The translations under genes and the position numbers were made by a program. From NCBI GenBank assembly GCA_018136815.1, contig CM030935.1, positions 3,794,299 to 3,858,298 of the forward strand: a DNA stretch of 64,000 nucleotides, in the 5' to 3' direction. Source of the stretch: Isochrysis galbana. Lineage: Eukaryota; Haptophyta; Isochrysidales; Isochrysidaceae. Shown here piece by piece: positions 50,766 to 60,070 of the stretch (the first letter of the stretch is position 1; the number at the start of each line of letters is the position of its first letter). The notes beneath the pieces were generated by a model that had not been told where the DNA came from, did not search any database, and saw only the letters and a list, made by a program, of their open reading frames with translations.

Positions 50766-52523
50766 ATGCGCTCGGACGAGACCAGCGGATGGGGGGGGTC
50801 TCGAATTAGTAACAGGACCACCCTTCAGTCGGCGGAGATGCCGACGGCGGCGGTCAGCCCCTCGGCCCCGCGGGCATGGGCAGTGGCCCAGCGTGCGGAG
50901 GCGTGGATGCTCCCGGCCGAGCCCTCCAACTCGAGCCTTTCCATCCATCTAGTGCCACCTAGCGCCTTTCCCACCTTTGACACGCAGCGTTCGGTCCGGC
51001 TGCCGTGTGGCCAGAGCGGCTCCCGTGTGGCCAGCGCAAATCTAGCGCGGGCTCCCTTGCACGTGTGCGTCGTCTCGGGCGCGGTGGCCTCCGAGAACCG
51101 ATGGCGCTGGTCGGGCACGTCAGTCGGGCACGCGGCAGAGTTCCTGTTCAAATGCTCGAGCTTCTGGGAGCAGGCGCTCGACGACTGGGAGGAGAGAGCC
51201 TCCGAGAAAATGCCACCGGGGGCGCAGCTGCGACCGCAGAGGGCGATTCTGAGCACTCTGGGAAGGGTCTCCAGCCATTTCACGACCACTTTCTTATCTG
51301 CCCTCAACGTGACTTGGCTCAAGCGAACGCCCTCTGACTGTGCGGTGCTTTGGGCAGTGCCCACACGTGGAATGTACCCTGGGTATGGCTTGCTCCATTT
51401 TGCCCGCAGCACCGACGCATGGCGTCTTGCCAGTGCTCTCAGCCGCACTCCGCTGGCTGATCGTCCTGGGCTACTCGCTGGGGAGACGTGGCGTCACGGC
51501 ATCGAACTGCGTGTCGGTTGGTTACAGCGGGGGCCGACGCGCCACTCTGGACGCGAATGGGAGTCGAGTGCATCCGTAATCGCCTTGCTTCGAAAGCCTG
51601 ACTCCGTTTCGCTGGTGCCTCCCACGCGCGTGGCCTCGGCCGATTCCTTCTTTTTGCACAATCTCAGTTGGCCGGATCAGGTGCGTTCGATTCGGGAGTA
51701 CGACATTATCTTGACGGCTCACGGATCCCATGGGATCACTTTGCCATTCATACGGCCTTGCACCGTTGTCGTGATTTTGGTACACACGACGTATCTGATT
51801 GACCAGCTGGCCGAGTACACTTCGCGTGCAGGTGGGCGTGCCCTGATAGTGCACGCGCGCGCAGATTTGGGCCGTGTGATTCGTCTCACACTAGATGGCG
51901 TGAGTGGCGACGGGACTCATGTACGCTCTCTCGAGTTGGAGAGGCGAAAGCGGGAAACTAGTGACTTCAGGAAGATCGACGTGGGAGACTTTGTGCGCGA
52001 AGTCATCCCCGCAGCGGTGCATGCGCATCAACAGTGCTTAGGAGTACACAGTGGGACAAAATTGGGACTGGATCAGGCCCGCGACGATTTCGTCAAGGAT
52101 CGACAAGAGCAAGCTCAGTCGAGCGTTGAGGCTGGAGGCCCCCTAGCGAACGCATTGGCAGTTGGCGGGAAGTTGGGTGGCGCCCATAATGTTGTGAGAG
52201 TCTCGACGCCGATCGCCAACGATGGGATCCCTAGACTTGGCGGGCCTCTGGCTCTGAACCTTGAAAATGGCGAGGCAACCATCGTGGCAAGGGCACGAGG
52301 ACTCAGTTGCCACGAAAGTGCTGTGCTCGATTGCCGAAGCGTGGTGGCTCAGTATGCATATGGCGATGGCGCTGTGGCGTGCGAACACTGCCTACCCTAT
52401 TTTCGGAACATGAGTTCAGCAGAGGTGTGTAGGAGTTGGAGGAGCGCAGCAAAGGCACAGGGCATTGTCGGTGCTCATTGTCGCTTGCCGGACAATCTAC
52501 ATGTGCTTGTCACATCTACTTAA
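50766..52523 (+). CDS. Glycosyltransferase family 61-like protein
   Basis: A 585-residue single ORF from ATG 50766 (a GTG precedes it) to TAA. An ordinary, non-repetitive composition with conserved-looking segments argues for a real gene. Around residues 300-335, WPDQVRSIREYDIILTAHGS then HGITLPFIRPCTVV matches the GT61 (DUF563) core, in which a Q/H-helix precedes an ADV-x-x-x-HG-A/S loop and a hydrophobic V-V strand. GT61 enzymes transfer sugars such as xylose or GlcNAc in the Golgi/ER. No convincing N-terminal membrane anchor is seen, so an upstream exon may be missing: a CTGACAG acceptor-like site lies at 50719. The C-terminal 150 residues are not assigned. Confidence 0.6.
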   Translation: MRSDETSGWGGSRISNRTTLQSAEMPTAAVSPSAPRAWAVAQRAEAWMLPAEPSNSSLSIHLVPPSAFPTFDTQRSVRLPCGQSGSRVASANLARAPLHVCVVSGAVASENRWRWSGTSVGHAAEFLFKCSSFWEQALDDWEERASEKMPPGAQLRPQRAILSTLGRVSSHFTTTFLSALNVTWLKRTPSDCAVLWAVPTRGMYPGYGLLHFARSTDAWRLASALSRTPLADRPGLLAGETWRHGIELRVGWLQRGPTRHSGREWESSASVIALLRKPDSVSLVPPTRVASADSFFLHNLSWPDQVRSIREYDIILTAHGSHGITLPFIRPCTVVVILVHTTYLIDQLAEYTSRAGGRALIVHARADLGRVIRLTLDGVSGDGTHVRSLELERRKRETSDFRKIDVGDFVREVIPAAVHAHQQCLGVHSGTKLGLDQARDDFVKDRQEQAQSSVEAGGPLANALAVGGKLGGAHNVVRVSTPIANDGIPRLGGPLALNLENGEATIVARARGLSCHESAVLDCRSVVAQYAYGDGAVACEHCLPYFRNMSSAEVCRSWRSAAKAQGIVGAHCRLPDNLHVLVTST

Positions 52524-53270
52524 GTTAATCTCGAACTCAATAGTGTGTGAGACATGGACGAACCGTAACGAGTCTAGCACCTAGGTGCATTTGATATCAT
52601 GGTAAGAATGTGTTGTAGTCGAGAAGAAGAAGAAGATCCTTGTTAATGTTCTCACCGCGCGCAGCAACTAAGTTTAGTAGTACTTGGTTCGCCCATGGGA
52701 GGGCACGAGCCCCCCCCCTCTCACCACTAGACCAGAAGCGTTCATTTATCCCCATCCCTGCGCTAGCACCTTCCGTTGTCACCTGGAGCTTACTTAACAC
52801 TTCACATATGTGGAAGCACACACGTGGTTTTACGCCAGTCACTCGATTCGGGTAGGGTCACGCGTCGATATCTCGTTGAAATCATTGTCCAAATGTCTCT
52901 CATTATAGGATCCCCTTCCCCACTAATCTTATGATTGGTCGCCATGGAGGGGGGCCTCGCGCCCCCCCCACTCTCTCGACTCCCCTCATGGGGGGCCAGA
53001 ACCATCCACCCCCCTGCGCTGCCTCTTGGCATGCAGGGGGGACTCACTCAGACTGCCCAGACTCTCCAAGAGAGCTGGGCACAGATCGCACGCCCTGGCC
53101 CGCGCTGGCCAGCTTGAAGGTGCGGGACTTCTATCGTCCCCGCTCCGACACTTGTGACTTCTAATATCTAATAACCCCCCCCTCCTCCGCGCCAAAGGCG
53201 CGGGACTTCTACCGTCCCCATTGTGACTACCCCCCCCCCCACTGGGAGGGCACCATTAGTAATTATATTT
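52524..53270. repeat. Repeat cluster: palindrome 52666-52689 and 160-bp LINE 3' block 52730-52890
   Basis: After about 140 bp of likely 3' untranslated sequence comes the AACTAAG...CTTGGTT palindrome with CGCCCATGGG, then the 160-bp dispersed block (AGACCAGAAGCGTTCATTTA). GCGGGACTTCTA(T/C)CGTCCCC is repeated at about 53120 and 53200. Confidence 0.75.
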
Positions 53271-53279
53271 AACTGGGCT

Positions 53280-53470
53280 TTTCACAGGCGCCCCCTTGTG
53301 AAAAGGTCACCTGGCTTGTGAAAAGGTTGGGCCCCCCTGACGGTATGATTATTCTCGACCCCCTTCCCCCCGCCGCCGAGCGAGCTCCCCCCCCCGCCGA
53401 GCTCCCCCAACCCCCCGCCTCCCCCCCCCCCCCCCCCCCCCCCCCCGCCGACCCCCCGCCGCCGACCCCC
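53280..53470. repeat. C-rich tract with CTTGTGAAAAGGT duplication
   Basis: CTTGTGAAAAGGT occurs at 53296 and 53314. A C-rich region with a run of more than 20 C follows (53418-53446). Confidence 0.8.
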
Positions 53471-53474
53471 ACCC

Positions 53475-53730
53475 TCCTGAACGGGGGGGCCCAGGGGGAG
53501 GAGGGGCTGGTCAGAGGGATGGGCAGGCCACGACAGGCCAGGGCGGGCGAATCAGGCGTGCCTGTGGGGAGAGGGATGGGTCAGCATGGCAGTGTGCTCC
53601 TGGCAAGCCATCAGGCGTGCCAGGAGACTGGGTGGTTCCTCCCCCATGGCAGGGGAGGAGTGGAGAGAGAGGGGGGCTCGTGGGCTCGTGCGCTCGTGCC
53701 CCCCCATGAGAGGGTGCAACTCGAGGTTCC
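53475..53730 (+). repeat. Dispersed repeat, second copy of the 9290-9520 block
   Basis: About 230 bp nearly identical to 9295-9515, including GGCGAATCAGGCGTGCCTGT and GGAGGAGTGGAGAGAGAGGG. It ends in GAGGGTGCAACTCGAGGTTCCC, which also occurs near 58615-58640. Confidence 0.85.
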
Positions 53731-54394
53731 CTTTTTTTGTCACGCCCCTCCCGGGTTTTTAGGTATATAATTTCTGCTTACCCCTAACTTCGCCCCTAAC
53801 TCGGGGGTGGACCGCGCGCAAACAAACATAAACACGGGGACCCATCAAGCGAAAGACGTCTTGTGTTTCGTTTGTGCCTCCCGTTTCAATATCGCCTCCG
53901 CATCAAAGGTCAGTTGCATTTTCTCCGTCTTATCAAAGCGAATATCCGTTGTCTTCCACAGTACCAAGAAGAAAACCACCCCCCGACGCGATGATTGCTG
54001 CGCCTATGCATCCCCTTGCTCACAGGAGCGCCCTCATGGTGAGCTAGGCCCGGTGTCCTAGGACCGAGCTTTTTTGTATTTGATGTTGCTCGGCCAGAGT
54101 CCCCACGGGAGGGGAAGAAACCCTGAGGGAAAGGAGACCAAATGAAGGCAAGCCGCCTGCCTGGGAGCGCAGCTCAGGGGGCAGGTGAGGCTCCTCTTCG
54201 ACTTTCCGCCTTGGTGGGAAAATCCAAAGCGAAGACACGCTCCGACCGTCGCTGCGGATTCTCTCTCTCTCTCGCTCTCTCTCTCTGCTCTCTGTCTCTC
54301 GCAACGTGTTTGAGTTACCGGCGATGTGGGGTCTCGGTTATTTCATGTTTTGCTTGGTTTGGGTGAATGATTCTAGTGTGTTCGTGAGTCGGTG
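53731..54394. other. Intergenic, no supported gene
   Basis: An 84-codon frame at 53807-54061 has no recognisable domain. 54150-54190 (GGGAGCGCAGCTCAGGGGGC) matches 8305-8325. Confidence 0.35.
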
Positions 54395-54734
54395 TCGCAG
54401 CATCGTTGGATCCGACGTCTTGTCGTCAGTCGTCATCCGTCGCTCTCGCTCTCGTCGCTCTCGCTCTCGTAACACTCGTACCCTACAAACTCTCCTTGCC
54501 TCACCAGCCCCTGCCAACACAGCCCTCCTCTCACTCACCCTCGCCTCTCGCCTCTCGCTCGATGTCGCTCTCGCCGCCGTCCTCGCCCTCGCTCAAGCCC
54601 GCCTGCCCGCCTTCCTCTGCTGACGGGCCTCAGCCCGTCAGCGTCTCCGAAGTCGTCTCCTCCGCCGCGCCTGCCGCCGGTCTGCCTCCTTCCTCATTGC
54701 CCCCAGGCCCTATGGGCCATCCCAATTCGTCAGC
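54395..54734 (+). mobile_element. Truncated solo LTR fragment of the chromovirus family
   Basis: Closely matches 25790-26146 and the gag-proximal part of the full LTRs. It ends at the shared terminus CCCAATTCGTCA and lacks the other LTR end. It abuts the putative minus-strand exon that follows. Confidence 0.75.
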
Positions 54735-55024
54735 TGCATAAGCCTGAGAACCACAAGAAGGCGCTGTAGGGGTATGACCTGTTTTCGCAGTTGTTCAGTG
54801 GCAAATTCTAGCATTTGTTTTGCCGAATTCAATTGCAGAACTACGTGGAGTTTGTCGGCTGGCGTGTTCGCAATTGTGTACATATCAGCCGACAATGAGC
54901 TTAAATTACTCGCAATTCTAATTGCCAGTGCCCACTCTTTGGCGGCAATGGCATCATTGCATTTTTTATAAAGTTCAAACAAGAAGTCTTTAGGCATCTC
55001 CATCTGATATGTTACCTGTAACAT
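54710..55024 (-). CDS. Possible exon of an unidentified helical protein, interrupted by an LTR fragment
   Basis: The minus frame from about 55014 (MEMPKDFLFELYKKCNDA) runs as amphipathic helix (EWALAIRIASNLSSLSADMY, LNSAKQMLEFATEQLRKQ) with non-repeat composition. CAG|GTCATA near 54777 could be a donor; beyond it the frame enters the LTR fragment at 54734 and stops. An acceptor-like TTACAG lies just upstream. The family is unknown, and the gene may be disrupted. Confidence 0.35.
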   Translation of the reverse strand: MLQVTYQMEMPKDFLFELYKKCNDAIAAKEWALAIRIASNLSSLSADMYTIANTPADKLHVVLQLNSAKQMLEFATEQLRKQVIPLQRLLVVLRLMQLTNWDGP

Positions 55025-55218
55025 ATGGAATACTTATTACTACATACCGATACAAAAAAAACTGACTTCACCGCGGGAGTGTCATCAAAAGTGGTGATGC
55101 TCTGAAACCTGCACGTTTGTATTTTAATAAGGGGGTACTTTAAGTAGAACTTATACCGCCCACATGGGGGGCACTTGCCGAAAAAACAACCAAACCTGAG
55201 GTTGCACCCTCTTGGGCG

Positions 55219-55540
55219 AACTAAGTATAAACTTAGTTGGCGATCCGCCCAGTCATGTCCGCTCCGTCGTCGCGCTCGCCCTCGCCCAAGCCCGTCCTCC
55301 CGCCTTTCTCTGCTGAGGAGGTGGTCCAGCCCGTCATTCCATCACTCCCGGCTACCTTCGCCGCGCCTTCCGCCGATCGTTTCCCTTCCGAATCGTCGCA
55401 TATTGAGCCAGTGGTCATGCTCGATCCGTCAGTGAGTGACTGGGCCACTCACTTGTTCCATCTGTCAGTCGCGGTCTCTGTGCGTTCCGTGCTGAGGACA
55501 TCTCCCCCTATTATAATAACAATAGAAGGTTGAATGTTGA
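55219..55540 (+). repeat. AACTAAG palindrome followed by gag-leader-like fragment
   Basis: The perfect palindrome 55219-55238 is followed by an open stretch starting MSAPSSRSPSPKPVLPPFSA, similar in style to the LTR-encoded gag leader but diverged. No further retroelement domains follow. Confidence 0.45.
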
Positions 55541-55754
55541 ATGGGGATTTCACGGATAATCAGGTGTCAGGTATGGTCCGCACGCATTGGACTAAAGACT
55601 AAAGTTTGCCATAAAACATGGGTATCGCTAACAGATTCCGGGGGTCTGGGGGACATTCGACATTCAATGGCACGGGGGCAAAGCCTAAGCCTAAGCTTAA
55701 GCGTTAGAACTTATAGTGTCGTAGGACATCTTGTGTCTTGTACAAGTCACAAGT

Positions 55755-56115
55755 CTTCGTAGTCTTGTTAGCTAGCATTCCTAGATTCCTAGCCACATAC
55801 ACATCCTAGATGGGAAATACGTATTTACCGTATTTGGCCAGAGACCAAATACATATGTATTTGGCTGTATTTGAAGCGTGGCCTGGGTTGTAGGCCGCGA
55901 ATGTATTTGAAATGTATTTGGCCGGAGGCCAAATACATATGTATTTGGCTGTATTTGCAAGCCCCTGCACCGTATTTCCCATCTAGGATACACATACACC
56001 GGACGAGTCATGCGCCAACCGCGCACACCCCCATCGCGGGATAGGGGCTCCGTTGCCGTCGAAGGGCTACGGTCCCTCAGCACTAAGATTATACTAACAC
56101 AACAACAAAACTCTG
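55755..56115 (+). repeat. Dispersed repeat (CACATACACCGGACGAG family), copy 1, with inserted 187-bp element
   Basis: TCTTGTTAGCTAGCAT...CCACATACAC | insertion | CACATACACCGGACGAGTCATGCGCCAACC...CACCCCCATCGCGGG. Uninterrupted paralogues occur at 59905-60070 and 61395-61503. Confidence 0.85.
55803..55989. mobile_element. 187-bp MITE with 19-bp perfect TIRs
   Basis: ATCCTAGATGGGAAATACG (55803-55821) is perfectly inverted at 55971-55989. The interior is built of GTATTTGGC repeats. CACATACAC flanks it on both sides (55794-55802 and 55991-55999), a 9-bp duplication as made by Mutator-type transposases. Confidence 0.85.
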
Positions 56116-56272
56116 ACGCTAGGCCAGCGACGCGGCCGAGGGGATCGGACATGCATTCACACCACCTCGCAACTCGCAATGGCTAGAGTCTCTTTCACAC
56201 CTGGCGTTAGCTGGAAATCTCAAATCTCTCTTCTCTCTGCGTCCCTTGCTCGTCGCGTGGCTGCCGACGGCG

Positions 56273-57322
56273 ATGGGCGCGGCGCGGCTGGCCCTGCCGC
56301 TCATCCTCGGGCTCGCGGCGTGCGAAGCGGTGCTTCGGGCGCGGGCTTTCGTACCCCAACCCCCCATACTTCGAAGAGCCAGCACCCATCGGCGCGCCAC
56401 GCGCCCGCTCGAGCTATCTGGCGAGCGACTGGCTCAGAGAGCAGATGGCAGCGACGTAGGCGGCACTGCAGACTGTGAGGGAGGCCTGCAGGCGAAGCAA
56501 CTTCTTGTGGTGGTCTTGGTCGGCATCCCTGGGTCGGGCAAGAGCACATTTGCTGACCATCTCCTGCACGGAGATGTGGGTGAAGACAATCAAGGTGAGC
56601 TATGCTCTGCGCTGCACTCTGGGCGCTGTAAAGCTACAGCACTGTCTCCGCCAAGTGGAGGCAACTGCGTTCATGACATGCGCGATGAGGGCAAAACAAC
56701 TCCACACCTGCTCGTAGGCGACTGGTCGAATCAGTGGACTCGGATATCACAAGACGTGCTAGGGTCTCGACAGCGGTGCATTTCGAGCGCACGTGCTGCT
56801 CTTCGCTCTGGCCGGCATGTCCTGATTGATCGGTGCAATTTTGACGTGCATCAGCGTACACATTGGGTCGAGCTGGGACGGTCTGATCAGCTGGTGGCAG
56901 ATTTAGGCGGCAGAGTCCGCCACGTTGCGGTCTTTTTGGACGTGCCCCCTGCGGTGGCCTTGAAGAGGGTGCTCAAGCGACCAAAGCATGAAGGAAAGGT
57001 CGACTCTGCCTCCATGTCTAAGAGTGAGCTCCGGCAGATTGTGCGCCGCTTCTCATCTATGCTGGTGCCACCCGAGGAGAGCGAAGGCTTCGATCGCGTC
57101 CTCGTTTGTACCTCTCGGAAGGGTTCGCAGATTGTAGCGACTGCCCTGCGAACCGTGGTCAAGTCTTTAGATGCTGGTCTTGGCCTCGGCTCCATGAGCC
57201 AAGTGTCTCGTCAGCTCGCCGCCGAGGCAGCCGCCGTCGCAGCCGCTACCGATGCGGGTATGGATGGGGAGCTCGCCAGGAATGATGATGTCAGAAATGA
57301 GAGGCTTTTAATCGATGACTGA
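56273..57322 (+). CDS. P-loop polynucleotide-kinase-like protein with plastid-type presequence
   Basis: 349 residues from ATG 56273. Residues 1-25 are a hydrophobic leader (ARLALPLILGLAACEAVL) followed by RARAFVP, resembling the F-containing cleavage site of bipartite plastid presequences in secondary-plastid algae. A Walker A motif (LVGIPGSGKSTF) lies near residues 84-96. After a roughly 50-residue insertion come W.RISQDVLGSR, then LRSGRHVLIDRCNFDVHQRTHW, matching the AAA_33/PNKP-type kinases found with aprataxin or alone, and a lid-like VFLDVPPAVALKRVLKRPKH. The likely role is phosphorylation of nucleic acid ends or a small substrate. A GTGAGC inside the insertion could be an unspliced donor; the open frame is kept here. 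Confidence 0.72.
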   Translation: MGAARLALPLILGLAACEAVLRARAFVPQPPILRRASTHRRATRPLELSGERLAQRADGSDVGGTADCEGGLQAKQLLVVVLVGIPGSGKSTFADHLLHGDVGEDNQGELCSALHSGRCKATALSPPSGGNCVHDMRDEGKTTPHLLVGDWSNQWTRISQDVLGSRQRCISSARAALRSGRHVLIDRCNFDVHQRTHWVELGRSDQLVADLGGRVRHVAVFLDVPPAVALKRVLKRPKHEGKVDSASMSKSELRQIVRRFSSMLVPPEESEGFDRVLVCTSRKGSQIVATALRTVVKSLDAGLGLGSMSQVSRQLAAEAAAVAAATDAGMDGELARNDDVRNERLLIDD

Positions 57323-58103
57323 TCCCCTACTCGCCTTTTAGGTGGTGTCCATCCATACACCTGATCCTTTTGCCTTGTGCAGCCTTCTTTGGGTTGAATG
57401 TTGTCTTGGTCCATGATAAGTAGGTTTTTCATTCCTTTAGAGGGGACATCCCCGAGTTCTGCCATTTCACGGTCATTCACCGCGTTTTCTTTTTTGTTAG
57501 TTTATTCATGTTGTTCATCAACTAACAACTAAGTTCCTGTATTACTTAGTTCACATGGGGGAGGCGGGTGCCTCATGGCTCGTGCCCTCCCCCAAGGCTC
57601 CAACTCCAAGACGCTGCGACCTCAAGTTTGGCTGTTTTTTTGACCGATACTCCCATGAAAAGGGTATTACTTCTAGTTGCAGAGCCCCCCCCCCTCGCCC
57701 TCGCCATAGACCCGTGACGAAAGAGTTCCTGGCAACCTTGTGCTCTATCTAGCTTTGGCTCTGGCGCACCGAGCATCGAATCTCGAATCATCACTCATCA
57801 CCCACCACCCTAGCGACACTTCAACATGCGTCTCGGTCTAGAAACTTCGTCGGATGTGCCGTGCGCATTCCAGGTGCCCCCCCCCGCGGGGGAACTCCCT
57901 GCGTGCGATTGCGAATCACGAATCATCACCCACGCGACACCTCAGACCTCAGTCCTCAGTCCCACGAATAGGGCGGTCAAACACGCCTTTCAACTTCTAC
58001 TTCTAAGGGTGAAAATTCACTAAGTCAAGATTGAGGTTTTATCACGCGATTTTTAGGGTATTACATTGGTTATGGGTATATTAGGCAGAATCTCATAAGA
58101 AAT
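57323..58103. other. Intergenic; palindrome 57527-57551 and TIR end 57969-57983
   Basis: Holds an AACTAAG/CTTAGTT palindrome next to CACATGGGGG and TAGGGCGGTCAAACA at 57969, followed by about 100 bp of AT-richer sequence. No supported gene. Confidence 0.55.
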
Positions 58104-58409
58104 ATGCACATTTTCCACGCCATTCGCCATTCGACACACAGACCCGAAAGCACGTTTTCGCGCTCGTGCGAAATCGACGTCGACCACAGCAGAGCACTAG
58201 AGGTCGCGCTGTGCGACGCGCGCCTGCGTTCCCCACAAGTGCACCGAGCAGCTGGCAAACTCTACATGGAGAACAAGAAGGTCGTCCTCGCACGCGTCAC
58301 GGACCTCGCCACCCAAGATCAGCCAAGCGACATCGTCGCCTGCCAGAAGAACGACATCGACAATAGGATCGAGGAGGAGGGGTGTGAGAAAAAGAGACGA
58401 AAAGGATGA
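58104..58409 (+). CDS. Unidentified short ORF, doubtful
   Basis: A 101-codon frame with a basic C-terminal tail (CEKKRRKG). Segments such as VDHSRALEVALCDARLRSPQ and ENKKVVLARVTDLATQDQPS look protein-like, but there is no known domain and it lies among repeats. It could be an exon or a transposon remnant. Confidence 0.25.
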   Translation: MHIFHAIRHSTHRPESTFSRSCEIDVDHSRALEVALCDARLRSPQVHRAAGKLYMENKKVVLARVTDLATQDQPSDIVACQKNDIDNRIEEEGCEKKRRKG

Positions 58410-58439
58410 AAACTCAGCCTGCGTAGCTCTGCTGGGGTT

Positions 58440-58640
58440 ACCGTGTGTTTTGGGGAGGGGGGGGGGGAGTTGCTATGCTCACGCGCCGCGTCCTTGTATG
58501 TCGTGATTAGCTTTGTACTCATCTTTGTAATATTAATATTAATACTCTGGAGACTGGTTGAAAAAGAAAACATGCACACCTCTGGGTGAAAAAAAATCAC
58601 CTGGCCCTCTTTTGAGAGGATGCAACTTGAGGTTCCCTTT
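58440..58640 (+). repeat. Third copy of the 31.1-31.5-kb repeat
   Basis: Shares GTTGCTATGCTCACGCGCCG, TCGTGATTAGCTTTGTACTC and TCACCTGGCCCTCTTTTGA with 31075-31473. Confidence 0.8.
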
Positions 58641-58861
58641 TTTTAGCCCCCTGCATTGCCTTTTTCTACACCTTAAACAATTCTACCCCCCCCCCCAAAT
58701 GTGTCCCTATTTGCAAGCACCTATGGGTCCAATTGTTGCAGACGGGTCGCTGCTTGTCACGGGGTGAATATCACGCGCGGTACGACCAGTCCTCGCCGAG
58801 TACGGCTGTCGGTGCGATGGAGATTGCACCAGATGGCTTCGGAGATCAGTGCATGTTCGCC

Positions 58862-59300
58862 CGCGGGATTAAAATAGAATTCCCAGTCGTCGTCTCCCCC
58901 AGGATAAAAATAGAATCCCCAGTCGTCGTCTCCCCCAGGCGGTGATGGTTCGGGGAAAAGTCCTCGGCCGGCCAGTTCCGCGCGGGGGGGTTCCCCTGCG
59001 GACGCTTCCTTGCGGGGTGAGGTTCCCCCGCGGTGCGCGCGCGGGGGGGGTTCCTCCCCTCCTCCCTCCGGAGTTCCTGTCGGCGTCTGCGGCGCGCGGG
59101 GGGGAATTCCTGTTCCCCCTCCGGAGGTCCGGTCGGCGTTTTCTGCGCGCGGGGGGGCGCGCGGGGGGGGTTCCTGCCCTCCTCCCTCCGGAGTTCCTGC
59201 CGGCGTATTCTGCGCGCGGGGGGAATTCCTGTTCCCCCTCCGGAGGTGCGGTCGGCGTGTTTTCCGCGCGGGGGGGGAATCTTAGACCTTTCGCCTGCGC
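58862..59300 (+). repeat. Tandem duplications, 36-bp and ~120-bp
   Basis: AAAATAGAATTCCCAGTCGTCGTC-type units occur twice at 58867-58940. A roughly 120-bp unit (CTCCCTCCGGAGTTCCTG... CCCCCTCCGGAGGT) occurs twice at about 59037-59277. ORFs across these are repeat-derived. Confidence 0.85.
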
Positions 59301-59348
59301 CCTCTGCGAGTCCGTCTCCCAAGGGGGGGGGTGCAGCAGAGGTGGCAG

Positions 59349-60029
59349 CTATGCAGTTTGACGAAACAGTGAGGAGGCGCGGGCAATCGTTCCCCAGGGG
59401 GAAGAGATTTTCCCCATTGCAGCAATGGGGGCTTCCTTGCTCGAGCTGCCCGACTTTGCAACGCTGTTGCGCCGTTGCGCCTGGTAGCAACCTCGCAGCC
59501 CGGTGCCTTCCGGGGAGATTCGACGCGCCTCGTAGTGGCTGATGTGACCATCCGACACGGGTGACGACCTCGAGCGTCCCGACGCCTCGAGGGCTCTAAG
59601 AATAGAAGCTGAGGGATGGATTTTGGGGTCATTCGATGTGGAATTGTGGTTTTGCCACCCTTGAACTGTCGAGTGCGGGCGGTTCTGGCTGTGGTTGTCA
59701 CTGAAGTTGTTGAGTGATTTGGCCATGTGGTCCAGGTCCCACCACTTGGAGGAGCGTGTGGCGCGGTCGGCGGCCGCTGAGTCGAAGAAAAGATTTTCAA
59801 CGAATTTGTCGAGTTTATTAGTTGTGGTGTTGTACCCTTGAGCGGCGTTGTCGAGCGCGCTGTGGTTGTAGAAGTTGGGGTGGTCTCTCGGCGGGGGTAC
59901 CACGTTAGAAATTGTAGTCTTGTAAGAGGTCTTGTTGGCTAGCATCCCTAGCCACATACACCGGACGAGCCATGCACCAACCGCGCACACCCCCATCGCG
60001 GGGTAGGGGCTCCGTTGCCGATGAGGCAC
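59349..60029 (-). other. Open frame overlapping dispersed repeat copy 2
   Basis: A 226-codon minus frame. Its first 35 codons lie in the dispersed CACATACACCGG repeat. The rest (NHSALDNAAQGYNTTTNKLD, FFDSAAADRATRSSKWWDLD) has no recognised domain. It is more likely a repeat passenger than a host gene. Confidence 0.3.
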
Positions 60030-60070
60030 GGTCCCTCAGCACTAGGATTAAACCAGGACAACAAGAAAAC
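59905..60070 (+). repeat. Dispersed repeat copy 2 (empty MITE site)
   Basis: CTAGCCACATACACCGGACGAG is continuous here, without the 187-bp insertion seen at 55803. Confidence 0.85.

Noticed and set aside
53807-54061. 84-codon ORF
   Set aside because: No domain, no splice context, and surrounded by repeats.
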